A model generated the notes under the pieces. The model was not told the DNA's origin and searched no databases. It saw only the letters and a program-made list of their open reading frames with translations. Of a stretch of 64,000 nucleotides of DNA, positions 50,661-57,267 are shown piece by piece. The position numbers and the translations under genes are program-made. Location: NCBI RefSeq assembly GCF_000774145.1, contig NZ_KN322984.1, positions 493,110 to 557,109 of the forward strand. Direction: 5' to 3'. This DNA is from Pseudomonas mediterranea CFBP 5447 (GTDB taxonomy: Bacteria; Pseudomonadota; Gammaproteobacteria; Pseudomonadales; Pseudomonadaceae). Numbering within the stretch: position 1 is the stretch's first letter; each line of letters opens with the position of its first letter.

Positions 50661-51821
50661 ATGTCTAAACTCGCAGTATTTCCCCTTGCCGCCCTGGCCC
50701 TGAGTGCCACCGTCCACGCCGCCGACATCGATGTACAACTTGGCAGTACCGAACGCGTCACCCGCCTCTTCGCTTACCCCAACAACTGCAATGTCATCTG
50801 TTTCCGCAACTGGACGCTGGAGCAGACCGTCGAACATTACCTGACCCAAAGCGTTCAACGTGACGGCTACGGCAGCGCCAAGGTCAGCGTCAAACGCGAC
50901 AACGGCAAAATCTACGCCCATATCAGCGGCGTGCCGAAAGCCTATGGCCAACCACTGAGCAAGCTGCTCGATGCCGGCGATCTGGCGTACAAGGGCGCCA
51001 CGAAGCTCAACGACGACAAGAAATGGGCTTATAACTGGTACCTGTTCCTGCCATTGGGCATGGCCCTGGAAAACCGCAAGAGTGTCGAACTGCTGCACTT
51101 CCCGCCGGATTACTCCCTGACCCAGGCCCAGGACTACCTGGAGTCAGCCACCACCGATCGCTGGGCCACCCTGTTGACGGCCAACGGCATTGCCGCCGAC
51201 CAGACGCCGGCCTACCAGACCATCATCGACATCGCCCCCATCGCCGCGCCGTCCACTGCCGGCGCCACGCTGGAAGGTGTCTACGATTACTTCAATGACT
51301 ACCAGACCACCATGGTCAAGCAAGTCAGCCAGAGTGCTGGCGGAACCGCGCTGCCGATGGTGGCCTTTGGCGCCCCCGTGCGGAACTGGATCAAGACCCA
51401 ATACGGCCAGACCGTGGCGGTGCTCGGCCTGGCGACCATCTCCCCCGCCACCGGCGTCAAGGTTCCGGTCCTGGGTTCCAACCACCCAAGCTACATCTGG
51501 TACGCCGCCGATCCGGAAAGCTACGGCGGCGACGAAGCCAAGGCAGACGCGGCAGGCCTGAAAGTCATGGGCCAGGACCTGAGCGCCGCCTGCTGGCAAG
51601 CCGGCATGGGCAGCAAGCCGAGCAGCGATCCAACCGCTCAATTGAACCAGTGCACGCAGACCTGGCAGGTCACGCAAAAGGAAAAAACCTGCGAGTTGTT
51701 CTACACCTCGATTCGCAAGCTGTCGCCGGAAGATGCGGCGAAAAAATGCGATACGCCGGCAATCAAGTCGCAACTTCCGCAACTGAAGGCGCCGATGCAG
51801 CTGCCATCCGAGCCGGTATGA
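50661..51821 (+). CDS. Secreted protein of unknown function (386 aa)
   Basis: Starts MSKLAVFPLAALALSATVHA, a Sec signal with cut after HAA. AAGGAT is upstream of the ATG. The mature part begins with the Cys pair NNCNVICFRNW, which could form a disulfide, and has two more cysteines near AACWQAG and QCTQ and CELF and KKCDT, six in all outside the signal. I do not recognise a family. The protein is hydrophilic, alpha/beta and probably periplasmic or released. Confidence 0.7.
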   Translation: MSKLAVFPLAALALSATVHAADIDVQLGSTERVTRLFAYPNNCNVICFRNWTLEQTVEHYLTQSVQRDGYGSAKVSVKRDNGKIYAHISGVPKAYGQPLSKLLDAGDLAYKGATKLNDDKKWAYNWYLFLPLGMALENRKSVELLHFPPDYSLTQAQDYLESATTDRWATLLTANGIAADQTPAYQTIIDIAPIAAPSTAGATLEGVYDYFNDYQTTMVKQVSQSAGGTALPMVAFGAPVRNWIKTQYGQTVAVLGLATISPATGVKVPVLGSNHPSYIWYAADPESYGGDEAKADAAGLKVMGQDLSAACWQAGMGSKPSSDPTAQLNQCTQTWQVTQKEKTCELFYTSIRKLSPEDAAKKCDTPAIKSQLPQLKAPMQLPSEPV

Positions 51822-51832
51822 CCCAGAGACCT

Positions 51833-51860
51833 TGTGGCGAGGGGACGGACTCCTCGCCAT
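51833..51860. repeat. Short REP-like hairpin
   Basis: TGGCGAGG and CCTCGCCA flank a short loop. It resembles the second REP class (6264-6363) but only one copy with short arms is present. Confidence 0.4.
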
Positions 51861-51882
51861 AAGGCCCCGTGCTCCCGTGTAA

Positions 51883-52052
51883 GCCCTCGCTCACACGGGA
51901 AAGCGCCTTTGGCGCCTGTCAGAGTTGACAGTAGATGCCGCGCCGGGCTTGGAGGAAGCTATCCGGGTCACCCACGACCGTTGGCAGGACGCCAACGGCA
52001 GCAAGTCGGCCTGTACCGACAAGGACTGTCATGACCATCTTCGTTGCAGATA
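51883..52052 (+). other. Open stretch that looks like a gene remnant upstream of the SET gene
   Basis: One frame is open for 56 codons from 51883 to TAA at 52050, running through the SET gene start in another frame. It reads as protein-like sequence, ending LEEAIRVTHDRWQDANGSK and SACTDKDCHDHLRC, but has no ATG at a plausible ribosome site. It may be the 3' end of a lost gene or a short unrecognised protein with a TTG start. Confidence 0.3.
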
Positions 52053-52558
52053 AAGCCTTTTCGCAGGACCGGGACTGCATATACCCGGAAAAAGCACTCA
52101 GCCTCCGCCTGGGTTATCCGTCTGCCCGTGATTTCGAAGTGTTACGCGCGCCCAACGGGCGCGGCAATGCCGTTATCGCCCGGAAAAGGTTCGCCCCCAT
52201 GGAGCGGATGTGCAGGGTATCGGGGTTGCTGGTGGGCCGGCGACGCCTGCACACCGTGCAGATTCTGCCGGACATACACATGTATGACCCGTACTTCGCC
52301 GGACTGCTGTTGCATTCCTGCAACCCGAATGTCTTTCTCGACATGAGCGAACTGTGGCTCTGGGCACTGACGCCCATCCACGCGGGTGATTGCCTGACGA
52401 TGGATCACGCCAGTACCGAACGGAAACTCTACCGGCAGTTTGCCTGTCGGTGCGGTTCGTCCAATTGCCATGGCTGGATCACCGGCTACGACGAACCGCC
52501 CAACGAACAGGGCATGAAGTTCCTGAAACACTGGCGCCGCCGCTGTCACCGCGACTGA
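52031..52558 (+). CDS. SET-domain protein (putative lysine methyltransferase)
   Basis: A 175-residue single-domain protein. The SET core motif is LLLHSCNPNVFLDMSELWLW with the HSCxPN signature, followed by HAGDCLTMDHASTE. The post-SET cysteines CRCGSSNCHGW would bind zinc and close the active site. ATG 52031 has AAGGA five bases upstream. Bacterial SET proteins methylate ribosomal or nucleoid proteins, but the target is not known. It is convergent with can. Confidence 0.88.
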   Translation: MTIFVADKAFSQDRDCIYPEKALSLRLGYPSARDFEVLRAPNGRGNAVIARKRFAPMERMCRVSGLLVGRRRLHTVQILPDIHMYDPYFAGLLLHSCNPNVFLDMSELWLWALTPIHAGDCLTMDHASTERKLYRQFACRCGSSNCHGWITGYDEPPNEQGMKFLKHWRRRCHRD

Positions 52559-52569
52559 CGCCAGTCCGA

Positions 52570-53214
52570 TCAGGGAGCGCCCACCGGACGCAAGCGATAC
52601 TGCGGCGGCAATTGCTCGAAACCGCTGATCGTGGTGTCCAGGCTTTTCCAGCGCCCGTCCTTGATGCCATAGATGCAACCATGGATCGACAGCTTCTGTC
52701 CGCGATGCCAGGCGTTCTGCACGATGCTGGTGTGGCCGACGTTGGCCACCTGCTGGATCACGTTGAGTTCGCACAGGCGATCAACGCGCTCCTCTTCGGT
52801 CGGCAGTTGGGCCAACGCTTCGCGATGCTCGTAATACAGGTCGCGAATGGAACGCAACCAGCCATCGATCAGGCCCAGCTGGCGATCCTGCATCGAGGCC
52901 CGCACACCGCCACAACCGTAGTGGCCGGTGACCAGGATGTGTTTCACCTTGAGCACGTCTACCGCGTACTGGATCACCGACAGGCAGTTGAGGTCGGTGT
53001 GCAGCACCACGTTGGCCACGTTGCGGTGCACGAATAGATCGCCCGGCAGCATGCCGACGATTTCGTTGGCCGGCACCCGCGCATCGGAGCAGCCGATCCA
53101 CAGGTATTCAGGGGTTTGCTGACGAGCCAGCTTGGCGAAGAAGTCAGGATCCTCCTGCTTGATCGCATCGGCCCAACGCGCGTTGTTATCAATCAGATCT
53201 TGTAGTTCGTTCAT
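52570..53214 (-). CDS. can: Beta-class carbonic anhydrase
   Basis: Interconverts carbon dioxide and bicarbonate. The 214-residue protein has the zinc ligands C42 and D44 (WIGCSDARVP) and H98 and C101 (TGHYGCGGV), the same numbers as E. coli Can. The 12-base gap to the convergent SET gene is the shortest non-overlapping boundary in this region. It corresponds to PA4676. Confidence 0.96.
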   Translation of the reverse strand: MNELQDLIDNNARWADAIKQEDPDFFAKLARQQTPEYLWIGCSDARVPANEIVGMLPGDLFVHRNVANVVLHTDLNCLSVIQYAVDVLKVKHILVTGHYGCGGVRASMQDRQLGLIDGWLRSIRDLYYEHREALAQLPTEEERVDRLCELNVIQQVANVGHTSIVQNAWHRGQKLSIHGCIYGIKDGRWKSLDTTISGFEQLPPQYRLRPVGAP

Positions 53215-53345
53215 GCTGTCTTGCCCTCGAGAACAGTGCGCAACTTTGACATCGGCGCGGCTGTCGAGGTCACTTCGATAATGCCGTTGGAATTCTCGTC
53301 ACGGCTACCGGTCCATCCAGTAAGGCCCAAACCAGGAGAATTGCC

Positions 53346-53750
53346 ATGAATGATTCACGACGTCCTTTCGATGCGGCGCAACCGGAGCCCATCGATGACA
53401 ACGAAGACCGCATGGGTTCGATGCATGAACTGGAATTCGATGAAGATGAGCCCAGCGCGAAAATCGGTGACGAGCTGCCGGAGGACGAACGCGAACACTT
53501 GATGCCCCGTGAACGCGTCCGCGAGGCCGGCATGACCGGCGCCTCGACGGATGATCATCAACCGACCGACGATGACATGAGCCCCGAAACGCTGATCCGC
53601 GAAGACGGCGCCCGGGATGCCCACGAGGCCGGCGACGACGAGCAGGCCGACTGGGACCTGAGCGTGGTGGATGAAAATGACATTGGCGGGGGCGATGGAC
53701 TGGACGAGGCCGAGATGGCGGATATCGACCCGCTGGATGGCAAGCGCTGA
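53346..53750 (+). CDS. Highly acidic conserved hypothetical protein
   Basis: A 134-residue protein almost without hydrophobic core, rich in Asp and Glu (PIDDNEDRMGSMHELEFDED, DENDIGGGDGLDEAEMADID). AGGAGAATTGCC precedes the ATG. It resembles P. aeruginosa PA4677; some database entries name relatives 'serine kinase/phosphatase' with no visible kinase motif here. It is probably disordered. Confidence 0.8.
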   Translation: MNDSRRPFDAAQPEPIDDNEDRMGSMHELEFDEDEPSAKIGDELPEDEREHLMPRERVREAGMTGASTDDHQPTDDDMSPETLIREDGARDAHEAGDDEQADWDLSVVDENDIGGGDGLDEAEMADIDPLDGKR

Positions 53751-53784
53751 GTGAAACGCAGCCCTCCGGGTTGCCTATACACCC

Positions 53785-53875
53785 GTGGGAGCATGGCTTG
53801 CCCGCGATGGCGGCGGGTCAGGAACCTATATGTCTACTGACACTCCGTCATCGCGAGCAGGCTCGCGAAGGCGGT
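53785..53875. repeat. REP doublet, diverged
   Basis: GTGGGAGCATGGCTTGCCCGCGATGGCGG and a partial reverse complement ATCGCGAGCAGGCTCGCGA lie about 45 bases apart. The arms match only in part. Confidence 0.75.
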
Positions 53876-53887
53876 AGGTCGGTCAGC

Positions 53888-54340
53888 TCAATCCACCAAC
53901 GTGCAAGCCATGACCACCGCATCTTCACGCCCACCCACCGCCGGATAGTAGTCCCGCCGCCGGCCGATCTCGTTGAAGCCATAGCGTTCGTACAACCGGA
54001 ACGCCGTGCGGTTACTGTCGCGCACCTCCAGGAAGCACTCCCGGGCCTCGGCCTTGTACGCAATCGACATGAGCTGCTCCAGCAGGCGCAACCCCAGCCC
54101 CCGGCCCTGGTTTTCCGGCTTGACGGTAATGTTGAGCAGGTGTGCCTCGTCAAGAATGATCTGCACCACGCCATGCCCGACTTGCTGTTGGCCTTCGAAC
54201 ATCAGCCAGATCTGGTACTTGCCCAACCCATCGAGAAATATCCCTCGGGTCCAGGGGTGGCTGTAGGCCGCGTATTCGATCTTCAGCACGGCATCGAGGT
54301 CCGCCTCGGTCATCGGGCGAAACGAAACAGCGTCACTCAT
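53888..54340 (-). CDS. rimI: Ribosomal protein S18-alanine N-acetyltransferase
   Basis: Acetylates the N-terminal alanine of S18. The 150-residue GNAT fold has the acetyl-CoA loop NQGRGLGLRLLEQLM and DSNRTAFRLYERYGFNEIGRR. The start overlaps the end of the upstream gene by eight bases, as holD-rimI in other gamma-proteobacteria. Confidence 0.95.
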   Translation of the reverse strand: MSDAVSFRPMTEADLDAVLKIEYAAYSHPWTRGIFLDGLGKYQIWLMFEGQQQVGHGVVQIILDEAHLLNITVKPENQGRGLGLRLLEQLMSIAYKAEARECFLEVRDSNRTAFRLYERYGFNEIGRRRDYYPAVGGREDAVVMACTLVD

Positions 54341-55118
54341 TCGATTCTTTCCAGCGCGCCATCAGCCGGCGCATGGCTTGCCAGACTTCAGCCTTGTGCT
54401 GTGGCGTTTCCATTAACAGTTCCAGCCCCGGTAATGCCCAGGCCGCTCCCAGCCCTTCGACCTGCAATTCGCGATTGAACGCTTGCGCGTCCGCCTCGCC
54501 GGCAAACTTCACCGCGGGCAGGCCGATCAACCACAGACACGCACAGGGCGCCTCTTCGAGACGCGCCGAAACAAAACCCTGGACGAAATCCCGCGCCGCT
54601 TCCGGGCCCTGGTCCATCGTCCCACGGGACAACAGCGGCCAGCGCACCGGTTCACCCACGATCTGCGGACTGTCCGGCAGACCGGCGGCGCGCAACATGT
54701 CCTTGAGCAGCAGGTACGCGGGATCGCGGCTCTGGAACGGCTCGCCGGTGGGCAGTTCCACCAGCAGCAGGCAGCGTCCGGCCCGCAGCAATTGCAGGGC
54801 GAAACGCGGTGGCGGGACCGGGGCTACCCTGGCCGGAGCCGGCGCCTCTTGCGCGTCCTCCACCGGTTTGACAGCAGTGCGGGGCGAGGACGGGCTCGGC
54901 CGTGGAACCTCGATTTTCGGCCGTTCGGCTACAGGTGCCGCCGGCTCGGCCACGGTCCGGGCCACAGGCGTCGCCACAACCGGCGCGAGTTCTGCCGGCT
55001 CAGGCATTTCCAGCAGTTCGGGCCGCGAAGGAGCGGCGAACGGCAATTCGGTGCGCGGCAGCCAATTGACCACCTGCATAGCGGTCAGATAGGCGCGACG
55101 ACGGGACTCGATAAGCAA
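54333..55118 (-). CDS. holD: DNA polymerase III psi subunit, divergent pseudomonad type
   Basis: A 261-residue protein with an N-terminal psi-like segment RRRAYLTAMQVVNWLPRTEL that resembles the chi-binding end of E. coli HolD, a proline/alanine-rich linker (residues 30-105), and a C-terminal domain (LLRAGRCLLLVELPTGEPFQ, ACLWLIGLPAVKFAGE). The best start is TTG 55118, because ATG 55079 would cut off the psi-like segment and has no ribosome site. It is the ortholog of PA4679, the cryptic psi found in P. aeruginosa. The rimI overlap supports this. Confidence 0.8.
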   Translation of the reverse strand: MLIESRRRAYLTAMQVVNWLPRTELPFAAPSRPELLEMPEPAELAPVVATPVARTVAEPAAPVAERPKIEVPRPSPSSPRTAVKPVEDAQEAPAPARVAPVPPPRFALQLLRAGRCLLLVELPTGEPFQSRDPAYLLLKDMLRAAGLPDSPQIVGEPVRWPLLSRGTMDQGPEAARDFVQGFVSARLEEAPCACLWLIGLPAVKFAGEADAQAFNRELQVEGLGAAWALPGLELLMETPQHKAEVWQAMRRLMARWKESNE

Positions 55119-55298
55119 AGGTCGGCCACTTGTGGGTAACTGAAAGTGGGAGGGATTCTACCGCCCTTCGCCGCGGATCGCTTCTTTGTTGAGTCATTAG
55201 TTAGGCAATACAGACGACAGTCCGTCTCGGGGGTGAATCGCAACGGGCCCGATGCAGTACAATCGCCCCTTTTAATTGCCAACCCGACGGCCATTGCG

Positions 55299-56576
55299 AT
55301 GATCGAACCCAAGCGCGTCTTGCGCGCCCTCGCTGAACACTGGGCATTGCTGGAACCTTTGTGCGAGCACTTCGACCAGGGCACCCTGAGCCTCAACGAA
55401 TTGCGTTCACAACTGGCCGCCCAACAGCTGGACAGCACGCCCCAGGACATCACCAACCTGCTGGACGTGTGGATCCGCCTGGACATCCTCGTGCCGGTGG
55501 CGAAAAGCCCGAACCGCTTCGAGCTGAACGCCCAGATCCATGACTTCCTCGCTTACCTGCGTCGCGAACACCGGCTGGGCCTGTGCCTGGAGATCGAAGC
55601 CTACCTGCGTCACCTCGAACGTCTGGCCGGCTACATCCAGGACGCTTTCGACGTGCGCGACGGCAACGACCTGGCGCGCCAGTTGCGCCTGCTGGACATG
55701 CGCGTGCGCGACGTGCTGAAGAAACTCGCCAACGACGAACAGGCCTTGGTGGCCGTGGCCGAACGGGCCAAGACCAGCGACCGGCAGATCCCGCTGCGCC
55801 AGCGTTACGCTGAAGTGCTGGCGACCTGGGACGAATACGTCGAACCGATGATCCAGTTGGTGAACGCCGACGGTGCGTTCGAGCAAGGCGTGCGCAAGGT
55901 CGAGAATGTACTGTTGCGCATGCTCACCGAACAGCAACGACTCGGTCACCTGGTGGACGACGACATGCTGCTGCGTACCCACGCACGCATTCTCGAGATG
56001 CAGACCAGTGCCCAGCTGACCCTGCGCCATGCCCGCGAACTGCTCCTGCCGTTGCGCGAAGAGGCCCGCCGTCATAACGCCGTGACCCGCGGCGCGGCCC
56101 TGGCCCTGGCCGCCATCCGTCGTAAAGGCATCGATGCCGTGCCCCAGGCGGCCATGCCGCTGTTCACCCGGCCGCAAAGCACCTTCCTCGGCAGCGCCAG
56201 CCAGGTTGAAGCCTATGTCTACGCCCTGGCCCGCTTCGAACCGAAACCGGCGCGCTTCCCCAAGTCCCACAAGACCCACCAGGGCGGCGATGCCCCACGG
56301 GCGCCGCGTACCGTGCGCGAGATGGTCGAGCGTTGCGAAGACGCCCTGCCGCTGCCGGACCTGATGGTCTGGCTGCTGGAGCAAGAGCCAGGCGGCGCCA
56401 CCGACGAATTGTTGTACTGGTTCTCGCGCCTGTCGCGGGAAAAACGCTTCAAGCGCGAGCGCCTGGAGCGTCGCGAATACCACACTCACGAGCATCAGGT
56501 CAGCCTGCGCTCCTTCGCCCTGCTCTCGGCCCGCGACGCTGCCGAGGATTCTGCGAGCATCCCCCATGCATCTTGA
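55299..56576 (+). CDS. mksF: Condensin kleisin subunit MksF
   Basis: A 425-residue helical protein, the kleisin of the MksFEB condensin. The start is taken at MIEPKRVLRALAEHWALLE. Much of it is predicted helical with winged-helix ends (LSLNELRSQLAAQQL; PLPDLMVWLLEQEPGGATDE). It bridges the MksB heads and binds MksE. It overlaps mksE by 11 bases, and order and sizes match PA4684-PA4686. Confidence 0.9.
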   Translation: MIEPKRVLRALAEHWALLEPLCEHFDQGTLSLNELRSQLAAQQLDSTPQDITNLLDVWIRLDILVPVAKSPNRFELNAQIHDFLAYLRREHRLGLCLEIEAYLRHLERLAGYIQDAFDVRDGNDLARQLRLLDMRVRDVLKKLANDEQALVAVAERAKTSDRQIPLRQRYAEVLATWDEYVEPMIQLVNADGAFEQGVRKVENVLLRMLTEQQRLGHLVDDDMLLRTHARILEMQTSAQLTLRHARELLLPLREEARRHNAVTRGAALALAAIRRKGIDAVPQAAMPLFTRPQSTFLGSASQVEAYVYALARFEPKPARFPKSHKTHQGGDAPRAPRTVREMVERCEDALPLPDLMVWLLEQEPGGATDELLYWFSRLSREKRFKRERLERREYHTHEHQVSLRSFALLSARDAAEDSASIPHAS

Positions 56577-57267
56577 TCTATCCGAACTGTCCCAGCTGGC
56601 GCCGATCTTTCGCGAGCTGTTCAAGGGTTACCACGTCAGCCGCCGCGACCCGGAGCTGTACGCGCAACTGTCGAATTTCCAGGACCAGTACCGCACGCTG
56701 TTCAAGGCCCTGGGCTTCGAACTGGTGTGCGATACCCGTGGTTTCTACTACTTCGTGCCGGATCTGGCGGCTGCGGCGGTGAACAAGACCGCCCAGCGCC
56801 TGGCGCTGTTCACCTTCATCCTCGTCGAGCACCTGGCCGACCAGGGCCGTGACCCGATTGCCGTGCTCGACGGTGGCAGCCTGGGCCGCGATGAGCTGCC
56901 TTCATTGTTGGAAAAGTACCGCGACCTGTTCATCCAGGCCGAAGTACAGACCCAGGAAGAGCTGGAAGAAAAAATCATGCGCCGCATGACCCAACTGGGC
57001 TTCGCCAGCGAAGACAACGGCGTGTACCGCTTCCTGCCGCCGATGCACCGGTTCCTCGACGTCTGCCTGTCGGTCCAGCAGGACCGCGACCTGGCGGCCA
57101 GCGTGCACAGCGTGCTGCCGTTGCCGGCACCGGTACTGATCGACGAAGACAGCGACGAGAAGCTGCTGCAAACCGACGATCCGCTCGACCTGGCGCCGTT
57201 TGAAGACGAAAGCGAAGAAGACGCACTGGCCCGCGCCATTGCCGAAGAACAGGAGACCGACGCATGA
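56566..57267 (+). CDS. mksE: Condensin subunit MksE
   Basis: A 233-residue protein starting MHLDLSELSQLAPIFRELFK, a tandem winged-helix kite-type subunit with an acidic C-terminal tail (EDSDEKLLQTDDPLDLAPFE). It binds MksF and controls loading. The stop overlaps the mksB start (ATGA), showing translational coupling. Confidence 0.9.
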   Translation: MHLDLSELSQLAPIFRELFKGYHVSRRDPELYAQLSNFQDQYRTLFKALGFELVCDTRGFYYFVPDLAAAAVNKTAQRLALFTFILVEHLADQGRDPIAVLDGGSLGRDELPSLLEKYRDLFIQAEVQTQEELEEKIMRRMTQLGFASEDNGVYRFLPPMHRFLDVCLSVQQDRDLAASVHSVLPLPAPVLIDEDSDEKLLQTDDPLDLAPFEDESEEDALARAIAEEQETDA

